Shown: one piece after another, positions 1-10,985 of the stretch
Layout: each line of letters begins with the position of its first letter
Numbering within the stretch: position 1 is the stretch's first letter
NCBI GenBank assembly: GCA_032622095.1
Contig: CP136068.1
Location: forward strand, 57,372,025 to 57,436,024
Origin: Siphonodentalium dalli
Lineage: Eukaryota > Mollusca > Scaphopoda > Gadilida > Siphonodentaliidae
Direction: 5' to 3'
Length of the DNA stretch: 64,000 bases
Made by a program: the position numbers and the translations under genes
Notes under the pieces: generated by a model
The model's database searches: none
What the model was told of the DNA's origin: nothing
The model's input: the letters and a program-made list of their open reading frames with translations, nothing else

Positions 1-507
1 TGTCTAGTATATGAGTCATATATATATATATGCCCTAACGGAAACATGACTCCTATAATCGTTCCGCTGCATAAGCATTTCGGTGATGAAGAGCTCCAGC
101 TCAAAGCACAACCTAAGATTAGCAAACTTAAGATGAACAACTGTTTGGTCGACTCAACAAACCCATTGTATATATGCAGTTCATTGCTATATACAGCCTT
201 ATTCTCTCCTTCACCATACTCAACTCCTGGTATACCCTACTTGCTCACCCCCACTGGGAAAACTGTCTTCACCGAAACAAATGTAAAACACACTCATGAT
301 AAGTCTTTATTTCTATATGTTGCCAGAGTATGCTCAAATTATATGTTTGTTACTATGCACCGAGGAAGCCCTAATAATAGATGTTTTCGGAATTTGGATA
401 TGAACTTTAATGATGGATGATATAATGTTACACAGGGCAAGGATCGGTGCATTTCACAATTTTGCTGTCAGACTGTCAGCCTCTGTGCTAGACAATCAGA
501 AACATGC
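1..507. other. Upstream flank, no gene recognised
   Basis: AT-rich sequence with a short (TA)n tract near 20-30. A 124-codon open frame at 46-420 has no recognisable domain, composition bias or splice context. The promoter/5' UTR of the retrotransposon that follows may lie here, but its 5' boundary cannot be fixed because no target-site duplication was identified. Confidence 0.4.
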
Positions 508-2355
508 TTGTTTTATATCATGCTGCGCCTGCGTGGTCTTAATCTTACAACTGCCGTAAATATGACACTGTTGGTTTTCATTCTTTCCCCAATGGAACAA
601 CTATGTACTTTCAAATATATCATGACCCACAAGAAAATGTCATATGTAACAAATTCCGAAGAAAAGATGAGACTCAACGCTAAACATGCTATGTCATACA
701 CAACTGCATCTCTCTGCACGTGCGCGAGCATTCTAACCATACTAGCGGTATTTCTGACAAGGACTCTCCTGGTCCTCGCAGGAGACGTTGAGACTAACCC
801 AGGCCCATCTAACGAACAGCACAGTCACTCGGTACTTGTATTGAATACACAGAGTATCAGAAATAAATTAGATATACTTGCCGCCGAAACATCAAGTGGC
901 GAGTACGACGTATGCCTATTTACCGAAACATGGCTCGATCATTCTATCCCGGATTCAGAAATCCATCTTCCTGGTTACCACGATCCCGTCCGCAATGTCA
1001 GGAACGATGGAAGAACAGGAGGGGGTGTGTGCATTTACGTTCGCGACACTATACCATTCAAGATATGCGAAGATCTTTACAGTGACGAAATAGAAACTAT
1101 TTGGATAGAGATTACAATTAACACAAAACATTTTCTTGTTGGGTGCTTCTATCGCCCTCCTAACTCCCCCGCAAGCCTATGGACGAAAATTAATGATAAT
1201 ATATCCCTTGCGCGCGACAACGACCTGGATGTCATAATAGGTGGAGATTTCAATGAAAACTATGTACGCAATGGTCATGGCAAAATAAACGGCATATGTA
1301 GTGAACGAGGTCTGACTCAATTGGTCGCTGATAAAATGCATTTTACGGAAAACTCCTCATCTATTCTCGACTTGCTCATGACTAACAACCCTGATCTTGT
1401 TGATTCCCCGTGTGTTCTTAGCAACATATTCGACAACACAGTTAGGTATCACTGTCCAGTTGTTGCTCGGATAAAACTTTTGAAAAATAAATCGGCTACA
1501 ACGCTCACTAGACGTGTCTGGAATTATAATTTGGCTGACTTCGATACCATGAACGAAGACTTCTTGAGCTGGAACTATGATAATACACAATCTGAACTAT
1601 CAGCTCATGCAGATACCTTGACTGCAAAAATTGAGAAGGTATGCTGCGACAATATCCCCAATAAGATAGTACTGATCCGGAAAGGCAGTCCTCAGTGGCT
1701 TACATGTAATGTACGGAAGCTAATGAGGCAACGAAATCGATTACATAAGATAGCTAAAAAGCAAAACACACCAAAAACATGGGCAAATTTTCGATCTAAA
1801 CGTAATGAAACTACATCGGCTATTAGAAAAAGCAAACGTGATTATGACACCAATAATGAAAATACACTGAATAACCCATCAAATGACCAGTCATCTTGGT
1901 GGAAAACCCTTCAAAAAGTAGTATTTGCAACCAGTGATCGATCAATACCCCCCTTAAACATAAACGGCGATTTCCTGATCTCACCAACTGAAAAAGCAAA
2001 TGCATTCAATACCTATTTTTGTAATATTTCATCAGTTGATGATGTCGGGAAACGCCTACCAGTGATCGATCCTGATAACTCCATATCCACGTTAAGCGAT
2101 ATAAAAATCACAACCCCTGACATTTACAAAGCGTTAAAAGGTCTCAAAATATCTAAGTCAAGTGGACCTGACGGAATAAGTCCGAGAGTTTTGAAAAATT
2201 GCGCCTCCTCGCTCTGTGAACCTCTGGAATACTATTTTAAAATATTCACCGAAACAGCTACTACCCACCTCAGTGGAAGCGTTCCCATGTTACACCTATA
2301 TTCAAGAGCGGTGATCCCAGTCTTGTATAAACTTATCGACCAATTTCATTACTAA
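508..2355 (+). pseudogene. Retrotransposon ORF: 2A-like leader, APE endonuclease, start of RT
   Basis: This 615-codon frame is the intact 5' part of the element's polyprotein. Residues 62-91 are hydrophobic (signal-like) and are followed by the 2A motif at 92-100. The endonuclease spans about 108-325, with N113 in LNTQS, E140 in TETWL, FYRPP at 214-218, GDFN at 246-249, LDLLMT at 287-292 and H315 before CPVV. The usual SDH triplet reads RYH here, so the Asp next to the catalytic His is lost. After a basic linker, the RT start motif KSSGPDGIS lies at about 2155-2181. From about 2265 this frame diverges from the conserved RT, so its last 30 or so residues are out-of-frame. Any of several Met codons (residues 1, 5, 54, 62) could be the real start. 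Confidence 0.85.
781..807 (+). other. 2A-like ribosome-skipping motif GDVETNPGP
   Basis: Encodes G-D-V-E-T-N-P-G-P, an exact match to the consensus D-V/I-E-x-N-P-G-P in which the ribosome fails to form the Gly-Pro bond. It sits about 100 residues into the ORF, immediately after a hydrophobic stretch and before the endonuclease. Cleavage would therefore release the endonuclease-RT protein from a short leader. Activity is inferred from the consensus, not shown. Confidence 0.85.
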
Positions 2356-2746
2356 GCTGCGTCTCAAAGGTCTATGAAAAATGCATTTATAAATATCTAT
2401 GGGAATTTCTTGATAAAAACAAACTCCTATCCTTTTACCAAGCTGGTTTCATGCGCAATGACTCTACAGTTTTCCAACTTTCCGAAATATATGACAATAT
2501 ATGTCGATCACTAGACGACGGAAAAGAGGTCCGGTGTATATTCTGCGACATAAGTAAAGCATTCGATAAAGTCTGGCACCATGGCCTCTTGAACAAATGG
2601 GTATAAGAGGAAACTTGTATAACTTAATGAAATCGTATCTTGATTGTAGGCAACAACAAGTTGTCATAAACGGCACACATTCGGAATTACAAGATGTAAC
2701 AGCCGGTGTCCCACAAGGCTCAGTATTAGGCCCTCTTCTGTTTTTA
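2266..2746 (+). pseudogene. RT palm fragment, broken by frameshift and stop
   Basis: Read in the frame after about 2265, the sequence gives the RT motif around PIFKSGDPS, an in-frame TAA at 2328-2330, then YRPISLLS, FYQAGF and the motif A region CDISKAFDKVWH. The catalytic Asp is at 2547-2549. Another frame change near 2595 leads to motif B, PQGSVLGP, at 2711-2734. The coding sequence then stops dead at 2746, exactly where the nested element begins. The missing continuation resumes at 4078. Confidence 0.85.
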
Positions 2747-4077
2747 TGTTTACCCATACCATGTATGGTAAACATAGTGTCGTTGTCCGGATTGACCACT
2801 CGTCGTCCGTCCGTCCGTCCGTCCGTCTGTCTGTCTGTCCGTCCGTAGACACTTTACGTGTAATGCGATAACTCAAACATTTTTTACCTGATCAAAACCA
2901 AATTTTGTATATGGGGTTTTCAGCCCAAAATACAGATCGAGTTCGAATATGGGTTTGATCCGACTTGTTATTACGGAGTTATGGCCCTTTTTCGACTTAG
3001 AATTAATGAATTCTGCCGTAACTCAAACATTTTTTATCTGATCGGAACCAAATTTGGTATGTGAGTTTCTCGACCCAAAATACAGATCGAGTTCGAATAT
3101 GGGTTTGATCGGAGTTTTTTTTACGGAGTTATGGCCCTTTTTCGACTTAGAATTCATTAATTCTGCCATAACTCAAACATTTTTTATCTGATTGGAACCA
3201 AATTTGGTGTATGAGTTTCTCAGACCAACATACAGATTGATTTCGAATATGGGTTTGATCGGATTTTTTTTAATGGTGTTATGGTCCTTTGACATATGAT
3301 TCACACATACATGTACTTCGATAAATCAACCATTTTTCATCTGATAGGAACCAAATTTGGTATGTGAGTTTCTCAACTCAAAATACAGAACGAGTTTGAA
3401 TATGGGTTAGATCCAATTTGTTATACCAGAGATATGGCCCTTTTTAAACTAAGAATTATCCAGATTATAACCCAAGTAACTTACAATTAATGAATACCTG
3501 CTTCTCTGTGAGCAAGATAAAAGACAATATAGTTTATTGCTTTGAGAGTTATTTATAGCCCTCATATGTTAGGTCTGTATAAGAGACACAGTGAATTATT
3601 GGATAAATTGATTTAGCTATCTTTTTAACCACAACTTAGCCAGGTGAATTTATTTAACTAGACCAATGGAGCTCTCTAAGTCCTTGGATGATGGGACTAC
3701 ATTGGATCAAACAGGGCAGAGATAGGTGATTTAACCCCTTTTACCCATTCCATGTCTTTTAACCTTTTCCATTAAATAAATAATTATATTATTTTGATAT
3801 CTCACATGGCAATTTGCAACAACATGAATAGAACTGCTCACACTATGATAGTGGTGACAGGCTCTAGAGTTTAGATGTTATATTAACCCTTCTATATTGA
3901 CTCATACATTCCAATAATTTGTGTTATTACTGGTTATTATGTACATTTGTCATATACTACTTTAGATCATAACAGTATACTCTATAATTCAACATTAAAA
4001 GATTATGATTCTGATCTTAACAATTTACTATCGCCAAGGGATGGGTTAAACATCTGCCGATCGTGATCGGCCTCTCG
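2747..4077 (+). mobile_element. Nested tandem-repeat element, family A (interrupts the RT)
   Basis: The RT codons on each side (LLFL before, IYIND after) meet perfectly if 2747-4077 plus one TTA is removed, so the ends are fixed at a 3-bp TTA duplication (2744-2746 and 4078-4080). The 5' end begins TGTTTACCCATACC and forms a hairpin with TATGGTAAACA. A (TCCG/TCTG)n tract at 2807-2847 follows, then about four 145-bp monomers with 'accaaatttggtatg' and 'gttatggccctttttcgac' (2865-3480). The 3' end carries GGGTTAAACATC, inverted relative to the 5' end, then a GCCGATCGTGATCGGC hairpin and CTCTCG. It has no coding capacity. Subterminal inverted repeats plus a 3' hairpin suggest a Helentron-type non-autonomous element. 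Confidence 0.75.
2807..2847 (+). repeat. (TCCG)n/(TCTG)n microsatellite
   Basis: Tandem GTCC and GTCT tetramers directly behind the 5' hairpin of the nested family A element. Similar tracts occupy the same position in the other families in the window. Confidence 0.9.
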
Positions 4078-5282
4078 TTAATTTATATTAATGATATAAC
4101 CGAAAATATACGGTGCAACATTCGTCTATTTGCAGATGATACCTCTCTATTTCTCACTATCGAAGACCCCACTATGGCCGCAAAACTAATCAACGATGAC
4201 CTCGACACTCTCATGTGTTGGGCATCAGAATGGCTTGTAAAATTCAATCCCCTGAAAACTGAAGCTCTCTTAATATCCAGGAAAGAAACACCAGTATACC
4301 ACCCACCTCTGACCATGGGAGCCGCGACAATTGTTGAGGTTGACAGCCATAAACACCTGGGACTTACTTTCGACAACATGGGCTCATGGGGAATCCACAT
4401 CAAATCTATGCTTGATAAAGTGTGGAGTCGAGTAAACTTAGTACGTAAACATAGATACAGGCTAAGCAGAGTAACGCTTGAAAAAATACATTACACATTT
4501 GTCCGACCAATACGGAATATGCCTCCCCTGTTTGGGATAACTGCCCTAATTATCTTAGTGATGACATTGAAAAGGTTCAGTACGAAATGGCCCGAATAGT
4601 AACAGGTGCAACCATCAGTACGAGTAACGAGCGTCTTTTATCAGAAACTGGCTGGGAACTCCTCTCCTCACGTCGTAGAAAACACAAGCTATGTCAATTT
4701 TTTAAAATGATACGTGGAACTGCTCCATCAATTTTAAGAAATTATGTACGACCAATCCAGGCAAATAATTCCAGATACAACTTCAGATTTGAACATATAA
4801 GACTACCCTCGAATATTAACTATGACTATTATATGGAATCTTTCTTACCATCTGCAATTACTGAATGGAACAAACTGCCGGAAACTACAAAGGGCACCAG
4901 CACAATCGAAGATTTCAAAAAGAAACTCAACAGTGACAATATACGTCCACCTGCGTATTTTTATCATAGTAAAAGCCGTAAATCTCATATCCTTCATACC
5001 CGGTTAAGACTGAACTGCAGCCACCTGAGTTCTGACCTGACAGACAATCATGTAAAACAATTCCCCTTCTGTTTATGTGGGGAACTCGAGACAACTTACC
5101 ACTATCTCTTTGAGTGTACATTTTATCAAGAGGCCAGACGGGAACTATATGATTCACTACCCAATGTTGTCCTATCTGAGAATACTCTATTACGGGGATC
5201 AAGGGAGCTTAGTCTTCGTGAAAACAAACAAATATTTAATGCAGTACAGACATATATTATGAAAACAAAAAGATTCCCATGA
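4078..5282 (+). pseudogene. RT C-terminal half and Cys/His tail of the retrotransposon
   Basis: Coding resumes with IYINDI and reaches the catalytic motif C, FADD, at 4129-4140. This is followed by the KTEALL and HKHLGLTFD motifs typical of the RT thumb/connection. A frame change near 4510 shifts the reading to the frame of 4587-5282, so the two open frames overlap only by chance. The last part holds a CLCGE-x5-H-x5-C Cys/His cluster near 5071-5118, as in the C-terminal region of I/Jockey/CR1 elements. The stop codon is at 5280-5282. The segment is non-functional because of the frame break and the upstream insertion. Confidence 0.85.
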
Positions 5283-6112
5283 TTTGAACGAGTAACAAAT
5301 TGCTTTGGATTCCGGTCGCGTTATGCGGCAGCAAGATATTCCCCAGAATATATGTAGCACTAAATGCCTTCCGATAACGATTCCTTTGTATATTACTTAC
5401 TTGCTATTAGCCTGCACATACATGAAACGATTCCACATGAGGGATGCTCCGAAATTCACAGTGAACACCCTTGAAATGGGAATTGTCCTGTTTCGGGTTA
5501 GTGCTGCTGAATACGTACTTGTTCTCACGAAATATAGATATTCCACGACAATACTTTGATTATGAACACTCGTAGCCGTGTGTGTCTGTTCAATTGATTA
5601 CTTTTTGACGAATGGAACCAGTTAACAGCCAACGTGATTGACCCCCTCCCATGGCTTCTGACGCATGCAACTTACTATAGACGAGCATAAATGTAACCAC
5701 GCAACAACTCAATTATTCCCCACCGCTGTCATCATTTCACGATTCATCTGTCTTCTGCTCTCTCACCCTCTTGCTCTCTCTCTATTTTCTCTCTCTCTCT
5801 CTCTCTCCCCCCTCTCTCCCTACATCATGCTATTCCTAACACTATATTCTTCCTTTTTCCATCCCTAACTCAAATGTAGTTATATATCTCTACTCCTCCT
5901 AAACCATTATTTCATTCCCTTCCCGTCTGATCGATACCCTCCCTCACTTATTGAGGAAGGGACATGTCGCCAAAGAGGAGAAGACTTCATATAAGCCCTC
6001 GGGCTTGTTGTCTGATCCTCATTTCCAAAATTAACTCTTATATGTTGTATATTTATGTCATCTGTGTATTATGTCAATTATTTGGTTTGGAAATAAAAAT
6101 ATGTTTACACTA
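5283..6112 (+). other. 3' untranslated tail of the retrotransposon
   Basis: Non-coding sequence after the ORF stop. It contains a (CT)n tract at about 5764-5818, a GAGG-rich stretch and 'aataaaaatatg' at 6092-6103, which is a plausible 3' end. The exact end is inferred from where similarity to the next repeat begins at about 6118. Confidence 0.5.
5764..5818 (+). repeat. (CT)n microsatellite
   Basis: Nearly pure CT/CTCC dinucleotide run, interrupted by short T and C tracts. Confidence 0.85.
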
Positions 6113-6117
6113 ATTTA

Positions 6118-6446
6118 GTGATGCTACCCCGTATAGCAGGATAGCAACACCAAATACACCCTCCAGGGACCTAATTCTGCTTAGGTCTCATCTTCTGGGA
6201 AGTATCTAGAGTATCAAATTGACATTTCTTTAGTTACCTTTTCCCTTCTGTTTCTATATCCCCGCATAATTGAAGTGCCCAATGGGTGCATATCACCAAC
6301 TTCAACTGGAGAACTTCAATCTGTTTCAATGTTTCTCATGGCAGTTGAGGCCTAATCAGAATGAGGTCCACAGAGGGTGAATTCGGTGATGCTAGCCCAC
6401 CTTGCGGATTAGCTTATTAAATTCACCCTTGGGGACCTCATTCGGC
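6118..6446. repeat. Fold-back repeat with GAATGAGGTCC arms
   Basis: The arm at 6359-6383 (gaatgaggtccacagagggt...) pairs with 6420-6443 (...acccttggggacctcattc) around a 36-bp loop. A diverged second copy of the right half lies at 6118-6175 ('gtgatgctaccccg...ccctccagggacctaattc'). Small non-coding inverted repeat of MITE type. No target duplication identified. Confidence 0.6.
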
Positions 6447-6647
6447 AAATGTCAGACACAATAAATTCAGGCTTGGCTGTTCCCATATTATTTTCTTAAC
6501 ACCACTTATCTAGGTGAAATCCTACTTTGATTTTTCAAAGAAAAATTGGATGTTATATTGAATTGTAATACGACCTTGCCTAAACCTACATACAAGGCAC
6601 GTCCTGATTGGTCGGTATGCTGTATTCCTATGGAGACACGACCGTCC

Positions 6648-6689
6648 TTTTGTGGTACAATTCTAGATATTCTGAATTGTACCACAAAA
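6648..6689. repeat. Perfect 16-bp hairpin
   Basis: TTTTGTGGTACAATTC at 6648-6663 is followed, after a 10-nt loop, by its exact reverse complement at 6674-6689. Confidence 0.85.
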
Positions 6690-6839
6690 ATGTCAACGCA
6701 TCAAACTTTCAGAAGTCAAACCACAAGGGCATTGGTTAATGTCATGTTATAGACTGAAGAAAGAGACATATAATGACTACCTACTGTACATAGTATACTG
6801 AATTTTATTTAAGATAGAACAAAAATAAGTCTTAACTGA

Positions 6840-6998
6840 AATTGTTTTGCCAGAAAGGCAATGAAAAGGGGTCGCCGTTCAATAGTGACATCATGTTTGA
6901 CGTTACAGTTCTAACTGTTTGGTGGAAAATCATACCACGCAGAGCTAGAAACTGGGCTATTATATAGCAGGTCACTACAATTTCGACCAAAATATACA
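6840..6998 (+). repeat. Interspersed repeat, copy 1 (second copy at 37090-37290)
   Basis: Shares 'aatagtgac.tcatg.ttgacgtta', 'aatcataccacgcaga' and 'gctattatatagc...cactacaatttcga' with 37130-37262, in the same orientation. The shared block explains the short open frame at 37106-37294, so that frame is repeat-derived and not a gene. Confidence 0.65.
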
Positions 6999-7172
6999 GT
7001 CAAATTACAAAAGAAATAAATAAACTGCGCATCGGCGTGTTTAGTAGAATTTTACCACAGAAACTGATTGTAGGACTCCGCTTCACGTCATCCTACAATC
7101 AGTTTCTTTGTGGTCAAATTCTACTATACACACCGATGCGCAGTGTACTTATTTCTTAATTGAATTTGTCTG
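6999..7172. repeat. Large imperfect palindrome (fold-back element)
   Basis: Left arm at about 6999-7074 (…ctgcgcatcggcgtgt…accacagaaactgattgtagga). The right arm at 7091-7172 is its reverse complement with a few mismatches. The loop is about 16 nt. The arms are about 75 bp, long for a simple hairpin and typical of a fold-back MITE. Confidence 0.8.
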
Positions 7173-7239
7173 TCTGTCATTCCATATGTCTGTCTGTCGG
7201 GATGCCTATCCATCAACAATTGTTTTATTCTTCAGATCA

Positions 7240-7500
7240 ATATTAAAGATCGAATGGGTTGATATTTTTTGTGTGGATGTTCCCTTGGTGACTCACAATC
7301 AGATTTGTTCAAATAAGTTCATCAAATAGGTGTGAAGCCAGGGCTATAACTCTTTCCCTCCATAGTAATTCTTAAAACAATTTCTTCTCAAGAACCATTG
7401 GGCCTATTTAGCTTATATTTTGGTATGGAGGGTCCTTTTTTAGGAAACTTTTGAGGGAAATCAATTAACTTCAACTCTTAAATCAACCCTTTGAAATTAC
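7240..7500 (+). repeat. Interspersed repeat (second copy 47524-47770)
   Basis: Shares 'gatgttccc.tgg.tgactcac', 'gaagccagggc.ataactc' and 'atttagcttatatttt' with 47524-47690. Non-coding. The same phrase recurs in 47700-47765, so the family is itself tandemly built. Confidence 0.7.
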
Positions 7501-9764
7501 TAGATGAATGGATCTCGTAGATGGGGATTCACATTTGTTCAAAATAGAGGCAGCGATAAGAGACCCACCCACCCTACCTGTATCTATGCTGTTTGGTACT
7601 GGTATAATAATATATAGATTCCTAATTATTTATAAGCTGCCTGGGTGTGAGGCAATGTGTGAGGCAGTCGGGAGGGAGTGTAGAGGTGGTGGAGTTTTGA
7701 CCCCCTTCTTTGATAAAATTTTCAACAGTTTTTAAATTTCATGCCTGATACAACATTAGTTGTAGATTAGATTTTCATACCAAAAATAGGTTAGAATTGT
7801 TCTCATAGTTCGGTTTGATTTTCCAACCAGTATGTTTTAAAACCAACAGTCCATATATTCCTACTTCAGATTAAACTGTTGGACCGAAATGGCCACAAAT
7901 TTTAACTTTATGGGGGATGTCAAATTGGAAATATTCAAAAGTTTGAATACTGGTACCAGTTGTAAAAGAGGGATGTTCAAAAGAAATTTTGTGAAATTAG
8001 TACTGTGGTCTGGTTGTCTTGTTTAAAAAGGGTAAGGGTTTGGAGATTTGTCAGTGGTGTGCATTTATAAATTTCAAGATGAAGAGCCCTGCTCATCTGA
8101 GAACATCCAGCTATGTCCATGTTTAGAACTATTTGTCTTAAGTGATTTTTTCAATGTACTGACTGTTGTAGTCATCAGAGTCCCAGTCTTCTCAGTCTTT
8201 ACAGTCTGGTTGGCGACCCCAAAGTCATTGACTGTCTTGTATATTCTAACCTAAGACTAAGTTATCCAATAATAATTCACCATTTTGGTAACGGACGTAC
8301 CAACAAGGTGAGAAGTAATTGGAATAATTTACCCTGAATGAGGGGAGTTAATTCTCCAAACTGATATTAATTTACTTGTGATTGCCCACGCTTCATAATG
8401 AGACATGCATAGTTTAATTTGAAAAGTATACTAAGAATTATACCAACTACTGTGCCCATAAAGAAACCCTGTAGACATTGTTTTGAACTTTATGGATGAG
8501 CGCCTCAAACCAGATGGATTAAATTCAATTACCACAATATGGGAACTCATCCTGAAGTCAGTGAGGTGTCCCAGTGGGCAAGATAAACATGGGGCCTGTA
8601 AAATTACAAATCCAATCAGAGGATCTGCTAACAATAGTAAGATTATACAACAAATCAAAAACTGTTCACATCAAGAATGTAACAAAAATCGGTATGTGTT
8701 CCAAGCCATTTCCGTGGCTAATGAGAGGTTCAGTGAAGTTTACTTCATCCTTAAGTTTTACTACACCATTCCATTGTTGTCAGCATCCCGTGAACGTTCA
8801 TTCATTTTGATGGGACTTGTGAAAACTTTGTTGCGGTCATTAATTTTGTCTAAGATCTTAATGATACAGTGTTTGGAAATATCTACAAAATCTTATAAAT
8901 GTACAAATTTAACACTGTGTCTGTCACCAGAGATTTACAGAGATGCACGAATTTTGGAAATTCAGAGTTTAAGACATATGTGTAAGAACTCAAAGTGAAG
9001 TGGTGTGTATAGTGAATTCTTGGACTATGTTTCATAAGTATGCATGCGACCAAAAACTTATTATTACCCATTAAATTGATTGGAAGAAAGTGTTAATTAA
9101 GTGAATCAAATAATTTCATTCAATGGCTCAATTTTATTATTCAACAATTTCCCTCACTAAATGCTCCCACATCCTTTGCCCTTTTCATCTTTCAGCGTCC
9201 CTGGCCTGATGATTAGTGATTATAACACAACAGCTCTTCTGAGTTTCATCAGAATTGAATGGAAGAATAGAATGTCTCGCTGTCTCTACGAAGACCCTAT
9301 CTCTGTCATCCCTTAATTCCTGTCAACAATATAAACCCAACATTCGACCACCTCAGTTTCAACAATGACAATGCAACTATTGAGTCACTGGTATATACAA
9401 CCAGTAGACAGATAAACCAATATCGTAAGCCAACTACTGAGTTGTCTTCATGGGATTGTACGAGCAAATTGGAGTTTATGTTTCAACTACATTCATTCTC
9501 TAATTTGGTGTTTCTGCTGTTTATTTGTTATTCATCATTTTGTTACATGATTTACTGACTACCTATCATATTTTAAACATTCTTGTCCTTTATTCCCTTT
9601 TTTCAAACATTATTGGGTGCTGCATTATCCAAAGTGCCAAATAATCAGGTGCCCAAAAAAATCCAAGTGCCAAACAACAAGACCATATGCGAAATTGTCC
9701 AAGTGCTGAAATTTTTAGGTGTCGAAATGTGCTGATACATCAAACATTCTCCTTTTCTTCTCAG
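7500..9764. other. No gene recognised
   Basis: AT-rich sequence upstream of the first visible MIOS exon. The longest open frame (8483-8998, 171 codons) has no recognisable family. I looked for the MIOS coding sequence that should precede 9765 and saw none, so the preceding exon is probably left of the window. Confidence 0.4.
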
Positions 9765-9903
9765 GAATGACATTAGATGGTGTTGACTTGTTAGAGAAAT
9801 ACGTTGATCGCACTGGAGATGTTCAGAATGCCGCACTGGCCGCAGCTTATACCTTCCCGAATGACATTGCCAAGGACAAGAGAGTGAGAGAATGGATTGA
9901 CAG
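9765..9903 (+). CDS. MIOS: MIOS (GATOR2 subunit), first visible exon
   Basis: This is an internal exon of the WD-repeat/helical/zinc protein MIOS, a subunit of GATOR2. GATOR2 relays amino-acid sufficiency to mTORC1 at the lysosome by opposing GATOR1. The acceptor is tcttctcag|GA and the donor is GACAG|gtgagt. The frame begins with two bases of a split codon and reads MTLDGVDLLEKYVDRTGDVQ, which closely matches the vertebrate MIOS segment with YVDRTGDVQ followed by an acidic/basic helix ending in W-I-(D/E). The six exons 9765-9903, 14234-14275, 17253-17418, 25353-25461, 25793-25892 and 31099-31219 join without a frame break (225 codons including the stop). This is strong support for the model. 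The N-terminal WD40 exons are not in the window. Gene identity is from remembered family sequence, not a search. Confidence 0.9.
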
Positions 9904-10312
9904 GTGAGTCCAACCCAAACGCCTATCCACTGTGGTAATTATATGCAGGTTAGAAATACAGTCATGTGCATTCTTACATTACCAATTCTCATCACTTTAT
10001 TTGGCAACAATAATGGTATTCACAATTACTCTCTATGTATGTGAATTCATTCCTGGTCAAACTTGAGAACCATTGCATATTACCACTCGACACGTAATAC
10101 CGCCGAACACCTGTTGATGTAATTTGACATTGCCACCCTACTCCCAAATGTTTAAATTAAAAATATCATGTAAAATTCTTTAATAGGTCTCCTGCAACCA
10201 CGTTTTGCACAAAAAATCTCATTTGGGAGGAATTTTTAATTGTTGTTAAGTTCATACTTGTAGTCAGACAATCTTTTTATAGATCTGAATATGTGCGTCT
10301 TTGCTAATTACA

Positions 10313-10721
10313 CCCCCCCCCCGCAACGAAGTTAGGGGGGGGGGGGTATATTGGAGTCAGTTTGTCCGTCCATCGTTGTTCTCAGTCGTTTTTTGATCAA
10401 TTGTTGTGAAACTTGGCACAGACATCAACCACCATGGGAACCTGTGCACCTGCGATTATGACGTCTGTCAGACTTTTTTTCGTGGAGTTATCCATCCTTT
10501 TTTTTCGACTTAGAAACTTTTCGCAACATGTATACTTTTGTCCGAGCTTTTATTCCTACATTTTTCGGTCAATAGGTTTAAGATTAGGGTTATGGTTGTA
10601 TACCTGCAATGGGAACTGTTATTTTATTATTTTAACTAAATGTTTACTGACATGTGAAACATCTTAGTATTTTAAAAACAGGGGGGTATCCGTAGTCCCA
10701 TTGGGACAGTCACACCTCTAG
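10313..10721 (+). mobile_element. Tandem-repeat-type element, family B
   Basis: A C10 run at 10313-10322 and a G12 run at 10335-10346 form the 5' hairpin. TTTGTCCGTCCATC (10360-10373) follows, then a monomer with 'gtggagttatccatcctttt…cgacttag' at 10483-10515. Near the 3' end GGGGGGTAT (10681-10689) is inverted relative to the 5' poly-C, followed by the hairpin GTCCCATTGGGAC (10695-10707). Only one monomer is present. The layout matches families A and C, although the terminal sequences are unrelated. Confidence 0.6.
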
Positions 10722-10985
10722 TTTATACCTGGATTTTCCTGTGTTCTGATACTATCCTGTCGCAAATAATTTGTTATTTTAATGATAACAAACATGATAC
10801 TTACTCGAGTTTTGATGCCGTACACATCACGGCGATGCCTCATCATCATGTTAAAGAGATAATTAACTCTTTAACACTCAAATGGTTTTCTAGCGCAACG
10901 ACTCAATGACGTGATTTGACGTGTCCACCTATTCCTTAATGACGTGATTTGACGTGTTGGTTTTCATGGCAAGTTACCCATTTAT

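Larger units (their letters stand above)
508..6112 (+). mobile_element. Decayed CR1/L2-like non-LTR retrotransposon with 2A-like N-terminus
   Basis: The order along the strand is: hydrophobic leader, 2A-like peptide, APE-type endonuclease, reverse transcriptase, C-terminal Cys/His region, and an untranslated tail ending near a 'ggaaataaaaatatg' motif at about 6090-6105. This order is the hallmark of APE-class non-LTR elements of the CR1/L2 type, which replicate by target-primed reverse transcription. The copy is dead. It has an in-frame stop at 2328-2330, frame breaks near 2265, 2595 and 4510, and a 1331-bp nested insertion at 2747-4077. The 5' start is set at the longest open frame, so the true boundary may be further left. 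2A-bearing elements of this class are known from sea urchins and molluscs, which fits the rest of the window. Confidence 0.85.

Noticed and set aside
46-420. 124-codon open frame at the left edge
   Set aside because: No recognisable domain, no splice context that fits a neighbour, and ordinary length for chance in this composition.
8483-8998. 171-codon frame as a gene or missing MIOS exon
   Set aside because: Does not resemble the MIOS segment expected before 9765 and has no family signature. No matching donor or acceptor phase.
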